Shown in pieces: positions 34,528 through 44,421 of a DNA stretch of 64,000 nt. Positions within the stretch are counted from its first letter, which is position 1; each line of letters begins with the position of its first letter. Both the position numbers and the translations under genes were made by a program. The DNA comes from Microbacterium testaceum (GTDB lineage Bacteria; Actinomycetota; Actinomycetes; Actinomycetales; Microbacteriaceae): positions 408,870-472,869 of the forward strand of contig NZ_JAJGNJ010000003.1 of assembly GCF_020781835.1 (NCBI RefSeq), written 5' to 3'. The notes beneath the pieces were generated by a model. The model ran no database searches and was not told where the DNA came from. It saw only the letters and a list, made by a program, of their open reading frames with translations.

Positions 34528-35355
34528 ATGAACGCGAGAGATCAGACGACCAGCACGACGCGGGGGGCGGATCTCGCACGGCAGATCGTCGTCCTGTCGA
34601 CGGTGTCGTTCATGCTCATCGCCGCCGTCGTCGGCGCGGGCGCGTTCGGCAACACCGCCGTCGAAGACCAGCAGGGCGGCGCCTTGGACACCGATGGGTC
34701 GTACCTGGCTCCGGCAGGGCCGGCTTTCTCGATCTGGTCGGTCATCTATCTCGGCCTCATCGCCTACGCGGTGTGGCAGGCGCTCCCGCGCCAGCGGGCC
34801 TCCGTCCGCCAGCGCGCGATGGGCTGGCCGATCGCCGTGACCATGATGCTCAACGGTCTGTGGCTCGTCGCGGCCCGGTTCGGCACGCTGTTCCTCACCG
34901 TCGTGGTGATCGTTCTGCTGCTCGCGGCGCTGGGCTGGGCGTTTCGAACGGCCGTCGTGACCCGCGATCCCCGCGGCGGCGTCGTCGACTCCGTCCTGAT
35001 CGACGGCGTCACCGGATTGCACCTCGGCTGGGTGACCCTGGCGACCGTCGCCAACACCGCAGCGTGGCTGACGACGGTCGTGCCGCCCGTGTGGGAGGAG
35101 TCGGCCGACGCGATCGGCATCGCGGTGCTCGTCGTGGTCGCGCTCATCGGTCTCGCGATCGCGTGGCGCAGCGATTGGCGCGTCGCTCCGGCTCTCGCCC
35201 TCGCCTGGGGCCTCGCCTGGCTCGGGGTGGAGCGTCTGAGCGGCGAGCCGGCCAGCACGCCCATCGCCGTGACCGCGGTGATCGTCGCCCTCGCCGTGCT
35301 GCTGCCCCCGCTGGCCGTGTCGGGCCTGCGTCTGATCCGCCCCTCGATCGACTGA
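34528..35355 (+). CDS. TspO/MBR-like multi-pass membrane protein
   Basis: The 275-residue protein has about eight hydrophobic segments. Features shared with TspO-type proteins include a PAGPAFSIWSVIYLGLIAYAVWQ segment near residue 56, and Trp-rich positions in later helices (GWPIAVTMMLNGLWLVAARFG, LGWVTLATVANTAAWL). It is longer than classical 160-residue TspO. The ligand is unknown. TAGGGT ends seven bases before the ATG at 34528. It is convergent with treZ. Confidence 0.7.
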   Translation: MNARDQTTSTTRGADLARQIVVLSTVSFMLIAAVVGAGAFGNTAVEDQQGGALDTDGSYLAPAGPAFSIWSVIYLGLIAYAVWQALPRQRASVRQRAMGWPIAVTMMLNGLWLVAARFGTLFLTVVVIVLLLAALGWAFRTAVVTRDPRGGVVDSVLIDGVTGLHLGWVTLATVANTAAWLTTVVPPVWEESADAIGIAVLVVVALIGLAIAWRSDWRVAPALALAWGLAWLGVERLSGEPASTPIAVTAVIVALAVLLPPLAVSGLRLIRPSID

Positions 35356-35368
35356 GCGCCCGAACCTC

Positions 35369-35439
35369 GTCCCACTTATTGCGGTCTCCGGCGCGCCCCA
35401 GCCGTGAAAAGTGGGACACGCTGCGACCACAAGTGGGAC
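35369..35439. repeat. Three copies of AAGTGGGAC in a convergent intergenic region
   Basis: GTCCCACTT at 35369-35377 is the inverse of AAGTGGGAC at 35409-35417 and 35431-35439. The direct copies are 22 bp apart, close to two helical turns. The outer pair can form a 9-bp stem. It may be a terminator for the converging genes or a protein-binding site. Confidence 0.55.
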
Positions 35440-35488
35440 AAGGGAGGCCCCGCCCGACCCGAGGTCCGGCGGGGCGCGCGCGCGTCGG

Positions 35489-37240
35489 TCAGAGAGCGGG
35501 CGCGGCGATCGCGCTGCCGCCGGCCGGCACGGTCAGCGTCGCCTCCTCGAGCGTCACACCGTCGACGGTCGCGAGCAGCACGCCCGCCCCGGATGCCACC
35601 GACACCGCGGCCACGGCATCCGACAGGTTCACCACCACGACGAGGTCGCCCCGGCGCAGCTCGTAGACCCGGCCGCCTTCGGCTTCGGCGGTGCTCGCCG
35701 ACAGCCCGTCGCGGGAGGGATCCGTCAGCTCGGGCCGCTCGCGCCGCAGCTTCGCCAGTTCGCGGTACAGGCCGAGCAGCTCGGCGTGCCCGTCCTCGTC
35801 CGGCTCGGACCAGTCGAGCTTCGACCGCTCGAACGTCTCGGGGTCCTGCGGGTCGGGCACGACCGACTCGTCCCAGCCCATCTTCTCGAACTCCTCGACG
35901 CGGCCCTTCGCCGTCGCCTCGCCGAGCTCGGGCTCGGGGTGCGACGTGAAGAACTGCCACGGGGTCGTCGCCCCCCACTCCTCACCCATGAACAGCATCG
36001 GCGTCCCGGGCGCGGTGAGCGTGAGGACGGCGGCCGCGGCGAGACGGTCGAACGGCAGCGACTGCGACAGACGGTCGCCGGCGGCGCGGTTGCCGATCTG
36101 ATCATGGTCCTGGGCGAAGGTCACGAGACGCCAGTTGGGCACCGCGTCCGGGACGGGGTGCCCATGCGTGCGCTCGCGGAACGTCGAGTAGGTGCCGTCG
36201 TGGAAGAACCCGCCCTCCGACACCTTCTCGAACGCGTTCAGCGCCGCGAAGTCCTCGTAGTACCCGATCGTCTCTCCGGTGAGGGCGACGTGAGCGGTGT
36301 GATGCCAGTCGTCCGACCACTGCGCCGTCAGCCCGTATCCGCCCGCCTCGCGCGGGAGGATGAGCTTCGGGTCGTTCATGTCGGATTCGGCGATCGTGGT
36401 AAGCGGGATGCCGCGGTGCGCCGACAGGGCGTCGGTGCGCTCGGCGATCTCCTGCAGCACGTGCACCGGGCGCTCATCGAGCAGGGCGTGAACGGCATCC
36501 AGGCGGAGTCCGTCGACGTGATAGTCGCGCATCCACATCAGCGCGTTCTCGACGATGAAGGACCGCACCGCGTCCTCGTCGAGGTTGACCGAGTCGCCCC
36601 ACGTGTTGCGGCTGCCCTCGCGCAGGTACGGACCGAACTCGGGCAGGTAGTTGCCCGACGGACCGAGGTGGTTGTAGACCACGTCCTGCACGACGGCCAG
36701 ACCCGCGGCGTGGGCGGCGTCGACGAAGCGCTGGTACGCGGCCGGGCCGCCGTAGGCCTCGTGCACCGTGTACCAGAGCACGCCGTCGTACCCCCAGTTC
36801 CAGAGCCCGTTGAAGCCGTTGACGGGCAACAGCTCCACGTGGGTGACGCCGAGGTCGACGAGGTGGTCGAGGCGCCCGATCGCGGCATCCAGGGTCCCCT
36901 CGGGCGTGAAGGTGCCGAGGTGCAGCTCGTAGATGAGACCGCCCGCGAGCTGACGGCCGGTCCACGCGGCATCCGTCCAGGTGTGACTCGAGGGATCGAA
37001 CCACGCGGACGCCTCATGCACGCCCGCGGGCTGTCGACGCGATCGGGGGTCGGGGCGCAGGTCGTCGCCGTCGCCGAGGACGAAACCGTAGCGCTCACCG
37101 TCGGCCAGGCGCACGTCGGCGCTCCACCAGCCGCCGGATGCCGGGGCGAGTTCGAGGTCCTCCACGATCTGCTCGCCGCTCTCGTCGAGACGGCGCAGCC
37201 GCACCCGTTCGGCCTGGGGGGCCCACACTTCGATGCTCAT
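35489..37240 (-). CDS. treZ: Malto-oligosyltrehalose trehalohydrolase
   Basis: The 583-residue GH13 enzyme cleaves the trehalose unit off maltooligosyltrehalose. It has an N-terminal CBM48-like domain ([15 protein letters not shown]), and the GH13 regions [22 protein letters not shown] with the Asp nucleophile, IAESDMND with the acid/base Glu, and [28 protein letters not shown] is typical of TreZ. AAGAGG stands before the ATG at 37240. It lies 96 bp behind treY. Confidence 0.95.
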   Translation of the reverse strand: MSIEVWAPQAERVRLRRLDESGEQIVEDLELAPASGGWWSADVRLADGERYGFVLGDGDDLRPDPRSRRQPAGVHEASAWFDPSSHTWTDAAWTGRQLAGGLIYELHLGTFTPEGTLDAAIGRLDHLVDLGVTHVELLPVNGFNGLWNWGYDGVLWYTVHEAYGGPAAYQRFVDAAHAAGLAVVQDVVYNHLGPSGNYLPEFGPYLREGSRNTWGDSVNLDEDAVRSFIVENALMWMRDYHVDGLRLDAVHALLDERPVHVLQEIAERTDALSAHRGIPLTTIAESDMNDPKLILPREAGGYGLTAQWSDDWHHTAHVALTGETIGYYEDFAALNAFEKVSEGGFFHDGTYSTFRERTHGHPVPDAVPNWRLVTFAQDHDQIGNRAAGDRLSQSLPFDRLAAAAVLTLTAPGTPMLFMGEEWGATTPWQFFTSHPEPELGEATAKGRVEEFEKMGWDESVVPDPQDPETFERSKLDWSEPDEDGHAELLGLYRELAKLRRERPELTDPSRDGLSASTAEAEGGRVYELRRGDLVVVVNLSDAVAAVSVASGAGVLLATVDGVTLEEATLTVPAGGSAIAAPAL

Positions 37241-37336
37241 GGCATCCTCTTTCTTCGTTCACGCGCGTGAGGTGTGCAGATGTGTCGCCGCAGGTTCTCC
37301 GCGGGCGATCCCTTCGGACGGTTCACGCGTCGGCGG

Positions 37337-39763
37337 TCAGGAACAGGCGGGCTCGTCGACCAGGAGCGCCACCGGCAGGTCTGCCAGCACCTCCGACAGG
37401 AGCACCGGGCCGCCGGGGAACCGGCGACCGGTCAGCACGTCGACCGCGGGGACGTCGGGGCGCAGGAGCACGGTGTCGCGCCAGCCGCCGGCCGCGCGGA
37501 GCCCGTGCGGGAGCCGGGTCGCGACCGCCGACACACCGCCCCGGTCGAAGGCGACGACGTGAGCGGATGCCGCGCCCGCCGCCTCGAGGGGGCGGTACAG
37601 CGAGAAGCGCTCGGTGCAGTCGCGCCGCACGCGCAGCGCGCGGGAGGTCACGAGGAGCTTCGCGCGGCCGCTCTCGTCGACGGCCGGGGTGTCGGCGCCG
37701 TCGGCGTCGATCTCGGCGAGGAGGCGTGCGCGCTCGTCGAAGTCGACGGGGCGACGGTTGTCGGGGTCGACGAGCGACTGCTCCCACAGCTCCGAGCCCT
37801 GGTAGACGTCGGGCACCCCGGGTCCCGTGATCTGCAGCAGCTTCGCGGACAGGCCGTTCGACCAGCCGTCGGCGGCGATCTCGTCCACGAAGGCGCGGAC
37901 CCGGGATGCCGCCGACCCGGTCGCCGCGTCCACCACGGCGTGCATCCGCGCTTCGAACGCCTCGTCCTGCTCCCACCAGCCCGTGACCTCGGACGCCTCA
38001 CGCGCGGCCTTCTCGGCGTACGCGTGGAGACGCTCGCGGTACTCGGCGAGCCCTTCGGGGGTGGATGCCGACGCCGGCCACGCGCCCACGATCGCCTGCC
38101 ACAGCAGGGCGTCGAACGGTCCGTGTCCGGTCGAGGCGATGGCCCGGAACTCCTCGAGTACCTCGGCCCACCGCTCGGGGATCTCGGCGAGCACCGCGAT
38201 ACGCGCGCGGGTGTCTTCGCCGCGCTTGGTGTCGTGCGTGGACAGCGTCGTCATGGCTGTGGGCCACGAGGCCTGGCGTCCGGCCTGGGCCGCGTGGAAG
38301 CCGTCGACGTCGAGGGAGAACTGTCCGGGATCGCCGCCGACCTCGGTGAGCGAGCCGAGACGCGTGAAGCGGTAGAAGGCCGTGTCCTCCACGCCCTTGG
38401 CCATGACCGGGCCCGTGGTCTGCTGGAAGCGCCACGCGATCTCGAGATCGGTGTCGGCGAGCACGGGCACGAGCCGTTCGATCACGTCGCCGAGCTCGGG
38501 GCGGCGCACCTCGGCTTCGCCCGCGGCGGCGTCGAGGTGGCGCCGCCCCGCCGGAAGGTACGAGCGGTACACGGGGAAGCAGGCGAGGATCTCGGCGAGC
38601 GCGTCCTGGAGGTCCTCGACGGCGAACTCCTCCCGCAGCGGAGAGGGGAGTCCGCGGACGATGCGGCGGATCTCGGACACCTGGATCGTGTCGGCGATCC
38701 GGCGCTTGGTGTCGTGGATGAGGTCGTGCCACCCGGTCAGCTCGGGCAGGCCGCTCTCGCGGCGCAGGCGGGCATCGAGGCCGTTCAGCGCGGCCTCGCC
38801 CGCGGGGTCGGTGAGCACGCGGTCGATCTCGGCGAGCGCGTCGTAGCCGGTCGTCCCGGCGGTCTTCCACCACGAGGGCAGGGCTTCGCCGTGCTCGAGG
38901 ATCTTCTCCACCAGCACGTAGCCGGCGTCGGGTCCGCCCGCCTCGGCGAGCGCCGCGGCCAGCAGGTCCAGATATCCGCCGGGGTCGACGAGGCCGTCCG
39001 GGTGGTCGACGCGCAGCCCGTCGGCGAGCCCCTCCCGCACCCAGCGCAGGATCTCGGCGTGCGTGGCCTGGAACACCTCGGGGCGCTCGACGCGCACGCC
39101 CGCCAGGGTCGTCACCGCGAAGAAGCGCCGGTAGTTCAGGTCGGCGGCCTCGTCCTGCCAGAATCGCAGCTCGAAATGCTGCGCCTCCAGCAGCGCGGTG
39201 ACGGCGTCGCGCGACCCCGCGGCCGCGGCATCCGTCCCCGTTCCCGGTGCGACCGGGAAGACGTGGTCGTAGTACCGGATCAGGCCGTCGGGGGCGTCGG
39301 GCGCGGGCGTCGGGTCGTACGAGATCTCGCCGATCACCTCGGCGAGGTCGGCCCCGAGCACGGGCACGCGCACCCTGCCCCCGCCGAACTCCCAGTCGAT
39401 GTCGAAGGCGTCCGCGTGCGCCGAGGCACGCCCCTGACGGAGCACGTCCCACCACCATGCGTTCGCGCGCGGGTCGGACACACCCATGTGGTTGGGGACG
39501 ATGTCGATCAGGATGCCGAGCCCGTCGGCACGCGCGGCCTCGGCGAACCGGGCGAGCCCCTCGGCGCCGCCCCGCGCCGGGTCGACGCGGGCGACGTCGA
39601 CGACGTCGTAGCCGTGGTCCGACCCCGGCGTCGCCTCCAGCAACGGCGACAGGTACGCCCACGACACCCCGAGATCACGGAGGTAGCCCGTGATCTCGGC
39701 GGCGGTGTCGAGGGGGAAGGATTCGCGGATCTGCAGGCGGTAGGTCGAAAGCGGATGCCGCAT
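37337..39763 (-). CDS. treY: Malto-oligosyltrehalose synthase
   Basis: The 808-residue GH13 enzyme turns the reducing-end alpha-1,4 bond of a maltodextrin into an alpha,alpha-1,1 bond. The start STYRLQIRESFPLDTAAEI and YLSPLLEATPGSDHGYDVVD are diagnostic. Further regions are DIVPNHMGV, GLRVDHPDGLVDPGGYL and LVEKILEHGEALP. Length is normal. The ATG at 39763 lies six bases past the glgX stop, so translation is coupled. Confidence 0.95.
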   Translation of the reverse strand: MRHPLSTYRLQIRESFPLDTAAEITGYLRDLGVSWAYLSPLLEATPGSDHGYDVVDVARVDPARGGAEGLARFAEAARADGLGILIDIVPNHMGVSDPRANAWWWDVLRQGRASAHADAFDIDWEFGGGRVRVPVLGADLAEVIGEISYDPTPAPDAPDGLIRYYDHVFPVAPGTGTDAAAAGSRDAVTALLEAQHFELRFWQDEAADLNYRRFFAVTTLAGVRVERPEVFQATHAEILRWVREGLADGLRVDHPDGLVDPGGYLDLLAAALAEAGGPDAGYVLVEKILEHGEALPSWWKTAGTTGYDALAEIDRVLTDPAGEAALNGLDARLRRESGLPELTGWHDLIHDTKRRIADTIQVSEIRRIVRGLPSPLREEFAVEDLQDALAEILACFPVYRSYLPAGRRHLDAAAGEAEVRRPELGDVIERLVPVLADTDLEIAWRFQQTTGPVMAKGVEDTAFYRFTRLGSLTEVGGDPGQFSLDVDGFHAAQAGRQASWPTAMTTLSTHDTKRGEDTRARIAVLAEIPERWAEVLEEFRAIASTGHGPFDALLWQAIVGAWPASASTPEGLAEYRERLHAYAEKAAREASEVTGWWEQDEAFEARMHAVVDAATGSAASRVRAFVDEIAADGWSNGLSAKLLQITGPGVPDVYQGSELWEQSLVDPDNRRPVDFDERARLLAEIDADGADTPAVDESGRAKLLVTSRALRVRRDCTERFSLYRPLEAAGAASAHVVAFDRGGVSAVATRLPHGLRAAGGWRDTVLLRPDVPAVDVLTGRRFPGGPVLLSEVLADLPVALLVDEPACS

Positions 39764-39769
39764 TCTGGA

Positions 39770-41983
39770 TCAGAGCTCCGGTTTGGGTGCCTGCCCGGGC
39801 AGGTCGTCGGTGGCGGTGATGGCGATCTGCGCGGTGAGCGACGCGGCGACGGTGTGGTCGATCTCGGGCTCGGGCAGGTGGTGCTCGCGCAGCACGATGA
39901 GCGACTTCGGCTCGAGCTGCAGCGCCTCACCCGGCGCGATCGGCTCGGTGTTGGCGCGCTCGCCCGCGGTGTCGACGTACACGTCCCACTCGGGCGAGTA
40001 CTGGATCGCGGGGACGTGGAAGTCCACCGGCTCATCTCCGGCGTTGAAGAGCACGAGGAAGTGGTCGTCGCTGATCGTCTCGCCGCGGCGGTCCCGCCCG
40101 CGGATGCCCTGGCCGTTGAGGAACACGCCCACGGCGCGACCGAAACCGGAGTCCCAGTCCTCGGGCTGCATAAGCGTGCCGTCGGGGCGCAGCCACACGA
40201 CGTCGGGGATGTTGTCGCCCTCCTCCATCTTCACGGGGCGACCGTCGAAGAATCGGCTGCGACGGAAGGTGGGGTGCTCCTTGCGGAGGCGCGCGAGGGC
40301 TGCGGTGAACTCGACGAGCGGGTGGTCGACACTCGACCAGTCCACCCACGTGATCTCGTTGTCCTGCGCGTAGCCGTTGTTGTTGCCGCCCTGGGTGCGG
40401 CCGAGCTCGTCGCCGTGCAGCAGCATCGGAACGCCCTGGCTCAGCAGCAGCGTCGCGATGAAGTTGCGCTGCTGCTGCGCCCGGCGCTTGAGCACCTCGG
40501 GGTCGTCGGTCGGCCCCTCCACGCCCATGTTGCTGGAGCGGTTGTGGGATTCGCCGTCGTTGTTGTCCTCGCCGTTGGCGTCGTTGTGCTTCTCGTTGTA
40601 CGAGACGAGGTCGCGCAGGGTGAAGCCGTCGTGCGCGGTGACGAAGTTGATGGATGCCACGGGCCGACGACCCGAGTGCTCGTAGAGGTCGGCGGACCCG
40701 GTGAGACGTGACGCGAACTCCCCCAGGGCCTGCGGCTCACCGCGCCAGAAGTCGCGCACGGTGTCGCGGTACTTGCCGTTCCACTCGGTCCACTGGGGCG
40801 GGAAATTACCGACCTGGTAGCCGCCGGGACCGACGTCCCACGGCTCGGCGATGAGCTTGACCTGCGAGACCACCGGATCCTGCTGCACGAGCTCGAAGAA
40901 GGTCGCGAGGCGGTCGACGTCGTAGAACTCGCGCGCGAGGGTCGAGGCGAGATCGAAGCGGAAGCCGTCGACGTGCATCTCCAGCACCCAGTACCGCAGC
41001 GAGTCCATGATGAGCTGCAGGGCGTGCGGGTTGCCCACGTTGAGGCTGTTGCCCGTGCCGGTGTAGTCGGTGTAGTACCGCTTGTCGTCGTCCTCGAGGC
41101 GGTAGTAGGCCTCGTTGTCGATCCCGCGCATCGAGAGCGTCGGGCCCATGTGGTTGCCCTCGGCCGTGTGGTTGTAGACCACGTCGAGGATGACCTCGAT
41201 GCCGGCCGCGTGCAGCGCCTTGACCATGGCCTTGAACTCCTGCACCTGCTGGCCGTGGTCGCCGGTCGAGGAGTAGGTGTTCTGCGGGGCGAGGAACGCG
41301 ATGGTGTTGTAGCCCCAGTAGTTCGACAGCCCCTTCTCCTCGAGCGTGGAGTCGTTGACGAACTGGTGCACGGGCATGAGCTCGATCGCGGTGACGCCGA
41401 GCTTGCGCAGGTGGTCGATGATCGCGGGATGCGCGATGCCGGCGTACGTCCCGCGCAGCTCCTCGGGGACGTCGGGATGCAGCTGGGTGAGGCCCTTCAC
41501 GTGCGCCTCGTAGATGAAGCTCTCGGCGTAGGGGGTCTTGGGGTGCCGGTCTCCGGTCCAGTCGAAGAAGGGGTTGATGACCACGCCCTTCATCATGTGG
41601 GCGGCGGAGTCCTCGTCGTTGAACGAGTCGGGGTCTCCGAACTCGTAGCTGAAGACGGGCTGGCCCCAGTCGATCTGGCCCTCGACCGCCTTGGCGTACG
41701 GGTCGAGCAGGAGCTTGCTCGGGTTGAACCGCTGGCCGTTCGCGGGGTCGTACGGACCGTGCACGCGGTAGCCGTAGCGCTGTCCCGGCTGGATGTTCGG
41801 AAGGTACGCGTGCCACACGAACGCGTCGACGTCCACGAGCTCGATGCACGTCTCCGTCCCGTCCTCGTCGAAGAGGCAGAGCTCGACGCGCTCGGCCCCC
41901 TCGCTGAACAGGGCGAAGTTCGTCCCATTGCCGTCATACGTGGCCCCGAGGGGATAACTGGATCCTGGCCATACCTGCTGCAC
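39770..41983 (-). CDS. glgX: Glycogen debranching enzyme GlgX/TreX
   Basis: The 737-residue GH13 enzyme removes short branches from glycogen. It has a CBM48 domain (PLGATYDGNGTNFALFSEGAERVELCLFDEDG), DVVYNHTAEGNHMGPTLS, DGFRFDLASTLAREF with the nucleophile, IAEPWDVGPGGYQVGNFPPQW with the acid/base Glu, and TAHDGFTLRDLVSYN. TATCGT ends seven bases before the GTG at 41983, which I choose over an earlier ATG that would give 15 unusual residues. It is first in the glgX-treY-treZ operon. Confidence 0.94.
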   Translation of the reverse strand: MQQVWPGSSYPLGATYDGNGTNFALFSEGAERVELCLFDEDGTETCIELVDVDAFVWHAYLPNIQPGQRYGYRVHGPYDPANGQRFNPSKLLLDPYAKAVEGQIDWGQPVFSYEFGDPDSFNDEDSAAHMMKGVVINPFFDWTGDRHPKTPYAESFIYEAHVKGLTQLHPDVPEELRGTYAGIAHPAIIDHLRKLGVTAIELMPVHQFVNDSTLEEKGLSNYWGYNTIAFLAPQNTYSSTGDHGQQVQEFKAMVKALHAAGIEVILDVVYNHTAEGNHMGPTLSMRGIDNEAYYRLEDDDKRYYTDYTGTGNSLNVGNPHALQLIMDSLRYWVLEMHVDGFRFDLASTLAREFYDVDRLATFFELVQQDPVVSQVKLIAEPWDVGPGGYQVGNFPPQWTEWNGKYRDTVRDFWRGEPQALGEFASRLTGSADLYEHSGRRPVASINFVTAHDGFTLRDLVSYNEKHNDANGEDNNDGESHNRSSNMGVEGPTDDPEVLKRRAQQQRNFIATLLLSQGVPMLLHGDELGRTQGGNNNGYAQDNEITWVDWSSVDHPLVEFTAALARLRKEHPTFRRSRFFDGRPVKMEEGDNIPDVVWLRPDGTLMQPEDWDSGFGRAVGVFLNGQGIRGRDRRGETISDDHFLVLFNAGDEPVDFHVPAIQYSPEWDVYVDTAGERANTEPIAPGEALQLEPKSLIVLREHHLPEPEIDHTVAASLTAQIAITATDDLPGQAPKPEL

Positions 41984-42073
41984 GACGCTCACGATAGACC
42001 AGCAAAGTTGCGGGCGCCGGGCGCGCACGTCGTCGTTGACAGCACCCCCGCCGACGACTATGCGCGCGGGGTC

Positions 42074-42574
42074 CTATGCGCGCGCCGGCGGGTGGACCAG
42101 CAGGTCGACGCGATCGTCCAGATAACGGGCGAGCGGGACGTATCCGCCGCGCGCGCTCCACCGCACGAGGGGCTCGCCGTCACGGAGGGCGAGGGGTGCC
42201 GTGCTCGCGCCGAGCGCCAGCGGATCCACCGCAGTCCAGCCGATGTGCACCGTCTCCCCCTCGGGCACCCCACCCCGCTGAGCGGCGGCGGCCAATTCGG
42301 CGCGTCGCCGCTGCGACTCCGCCGCGAACCCGCGGCGTACCTCGGCCCGCGAACGCACGATGTCGCCGGTGGCGAGCACCGCGTCGTCGGTGAGCAGCAG
42401 CACGCCCACATGCCAGGCGCTGCCGCGGTCCACGATCCGGGGGGCCCGGCGGATGCCGAGGACGCGCCGACCTTCCTGGAGTTCGCCGATCCGTTCGCGC
42501 GGGACCCCCGCGAGGCGGGTCCGCGCCGCCGCGAGCACCTCGGTGAGGCGCGTCGCCCCCTCCGCGTCGCTCAC
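42074..42574 (-). CDS. Conserved hypothetical protein coupled to a coiled-coil gene
   Basis: The 166-residue protein has mixed strands and helices, with WHVGVLLLTDDAVLATGDIVRSRAEVRRGFAAESQRRRAELAAAA in the centre and VHIGWTAVDPLALGASTAPLALRDGEPLVRW further on. I do not recognise the family. The GTG at 42574 overlaps the TGA stop of the upstream gene (GTGA), so the two are coupled. The central beta-helix part looks like a small binding domain. Confidence 0.65.
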   Translation of the reverse strand: MSDAEGATRLTEVLAAARTRLAGVPRERIGELQEGRRVLGIRRAPRIVDRGSAWHVGVLLLTDDAVLATGDIVRSRAEVRRGFAAESQRRRAELAAAAQRGGVPEGETVHIGWTAVDPLALGASTAPLALRDGEPLVRWSARGGYVPLARYLDDRVDLLVHPPARA

Positions 42575-43422
42575 GATCCCGCGTCCTCGTCGAGGACGGC
42601 GCGGGCGCGCTCGAGGTCGTGGGCCGCCGCCTTCTCGGCCTCGCGGGCGGCCGTCGTCTCGTGCTCCGCGTCGCTGACGGCCGACTCGGCCGCCTCCGCG
42701 TCCTTCTCGACGCGCGCCATCTCAGTGCGCAGCGCCTCGAGCCGCTCCCGGATGCGATCGGCGCGCTCGCGCGCGGTCGCCTCCCGCGTCTTCGCCCCCG
42801 CCAGCGCGCGATCCGCTTCCGAACGCGCACGTTCGGCCTCACGCACCGCACGCTCCGCTGCCTTGCGCGCGCGCCGCTGTGCGAGATCGTCCCGCGCGGG
42901 AGCGTCGACGACGGTTCCCCCCTCCGGAACCGAACCGGCCACCGCGGCGCGCGGATCCGCCTCGGCGGCCAGGTCGACGGATGCCACCAGCCGACCCGTC
43001 AAGACCATCGCGGCCGCCTGAGGGTCGATGATGGCGGCGTTGACCGTCTTCTCGACCGCGTCCCGCATGGCCGGACTCAGCGGTGAGCCGGCCTCCGCGG
43101 CGAGGTCGCCCGCACGCCGGGCCAGCGCGGCCACCAGCTGACGGCGCTGTCGACCGAGGCGCGTGAGCTCGGCGGCATCCACGTCGTCCTGCGCCTCGCG
43201 CAGCGCCTGCGAGAGTTCGACGGCCTCGGCCAGCTGCCCGTCCCGGGCGAGCAGGTTGACGGCCCACGCGGCGAGGGTGGGCTTGCGCAGCTTCGCGATG
43301 CGGCGCCCCACCGGGCCGCCGACCTCCTCGGCGCGGGCGTTTCGAGCCGCCGTGAATTCCGCCGGCGGAAGCACGAGGAGATCGGCGGCGGCCTCGTCGA
43401 GGAGGGTCGCCGCGTCGCTCAT
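42571..43422 (-). CDS. Conserved actinobacterial protein with C-terminal coiled coil
   Basis: The 283-residue protein begins with a conserved helical region including PPAEFTAARNARA and IAKLRKPTLAAWAVNLLAR, a pattern I have seen in many actinobacterial proteins of unknown role. From about residue 170 it is a long Ala/Arg/Glu-rich coiled coil. It has no catalytic motif. CAGAAT ends six bases before the ATG at 43422, which decides the start. It is coupled to the downstream gene. Confidence 0.7.
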   Translation of the reverse strand: MSDAATLLDEAAADLLVLPPAEFTAARNARAEEVGGPVGRRIAKLRKPTLAAWAVNLLARDGQLAEAVELSQALREAQDDVDAAELTRLGRQRRQLVAALARRAGDLAAEAGSPLSPAMRDAVEKTVNAAIIDPQAAAMVLTGRLVASVDLAAEADPRAAVAGSVPEGGTVVDAPARDDLAQRRARKAAERAVREAERARSEADRALAGAKTREATARERADRIRERLEALRTEMARVEKDAEAAESAVSDAEHETTAAREAEKAAAHDLERARAVLDEDAGS

Positions 43423-43444
43423 CCCCCCATTCTGTCCCGTCGCG

Positions 43445-44122
43445 TCAGAGCGGGACCACCCCCGGGCGAGGACCGCGGATCTGCCGGTGCAGGCGTTCCA
43501 TCCGGGCGTCGAGTTCGGACGCCGTATCGGCGGCATCCTTCAGCTCGGCGAGCAGATCGGCGGGAACGAGCCGGTCGTACTTGTAATAGATCTTGTGCTC
43601 GAGGCTCGCCCAGAAGTCCATGGCGATCGTGCGGAACTGCACCTCGACGGGCACGTCGACCCGACCGGTCGAGAGGAACACGGGCACGTCGACGATCACG
43701 TGCAGGCTCTTGTACCCGTTCGGCTTCGGCCGGGCGATGTAGTCCTTCACGTCGCGCACGGTGATGTCGTCCTGCTGCGTGAGCAGGTTCGACAGGCGAT
43801 AGGCGTCGTCGACGAAGCTGCAGGTGATGCGGATGCCGGCGATGTCGGTGATCGCGCTGCGGATCGAGTCGAAGTCGGTTTCGATGCCTTTGCGGCGGAC
43901 TTTTTCGACGAGGCTGTCCGGTGACTTGACCCGGCTCGAGACGTGCTCGATGGGGTTGTAGTCGTGCATCTCCTGGAACTCCTCACGGAGGATGGAGATC
44001 TTCGTCTCGACCTCGGCGAGACCGAAGCGGTACTCCATGAGGAAGCGCTGGAACTCGTCGCGCATCGCGCGCAACGAAGCCCCGGACACCGTGATCTGCT
44101 GATCGTCCAGCGGGTCGGACAT
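43445..44122 (-). CDS. Small alarmone synthetase, RelQ/RelP type
   Basis: The 225-residue protein has only a RelA/SpoT synthetase domain: VRRKGIETDFDSIRSAITDIAGIRITCSFVDD, the substrate loop RPKPNGYKSLHVIV and VEVQFRTIAMDFWASLEHKIYYK. The HD hydrolase and regulatory domains are missing, as in RelQ/RelP. It should make (p)ppGpp or pGpp from ATP and GTP or GDP. TACGGT ends seven bases before the ATG at 44122. No antitoxin-like neighbour is evident. Confidence 0.93.
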   Translation of the reverse strand: MSDPLDDQQITVSGASLRAMRDEFQRFLMEYRFGLAEVETKISILREEFQEMHDYNPIEHVSSRVKSPDSLVEKVRRKGIETDFDSIRSAITDIAGIRITCSFVDDAYRLSNLLTQQDDITVRDVKDYIARPKPNGYKSLHVIVDVPVFLSTGRVDVPVEVQFRTIAMDFWASLEHKIYYKYDRLVPADLLAELKDAADTASELDARMERLHRQIRGPRPGVVPL

Positions 44123-44164
44123 GTCGTCGACCGTAGCGGGGACTCCTACGAGCGTGCTGGGAGG

Positions 44165-44302
44165 TCAGCCGCTCGCGGGCTTGGGGGCCCGAGGGATGAG
44201 TTCGCCGTCCACGACGTCGATCCCGGTGAGCTGTTCGAAGACGTCGGGGAGGTCACCGGTGTCGTCCGGGTCGGAGGGGAAAGGGAATCGGCTGTCGCTC
44301 AC
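44165..44302 (-). CDS. 45-residue acidic small protein
   Basis: This short frame reads MSDSRFPFPSDPDDTGDLPD at its start and continues to VFEQLTGIDVVDGELIPRA. The GTG at 44302 has AAAGGA nine bases upstream. The codons strongly prefer G or C at the third position, as in real genes of this genome. The protein is acidic with a hydrophobic C-terminal half. The function is unknown. It lies directly upstream of the alarmone synthetase gene on the same strand. Confidence 0.55.
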   Translation of the reverse strand: MSDSRFPFPSDPDDTGDLPDVFEQLTGIDVVDGELIPRAPKPASG

Positions 44303-44363
44303 GGCGGGGTCCTTTGAGTGGATGACCACACCCTGACAGAGCGGCGAGGCGCGACGGGTGGCC

Positions 44364-44392
44364 TTGACACCCCCGACGACGGCGCCTAGTTC
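44364..44392 (+). promoter_or_regulatory. Promoter with consensus -35
   Basis: TTGACA at 44364-44369 and TAGTTC at 44387-44392 are 17 bp apart, the best -35 match in this area. It points to the DUF7882-type gene at 44422. A second -10-like hexamer, TATCGT at 44409-44414, ends seven bases before that start, so two start points are possible. Confidence 0.5.
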
Positions 44393-44421
44393 CGTGGGAT
44401 GCCGCCGGTATCGTGGACGGC

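Noticed and set aside
37274..40711. A 1145-codon open frame antisense to treZ, treY and glgX
   Set aside because: It spans three certain genes and has no recognisable domain.
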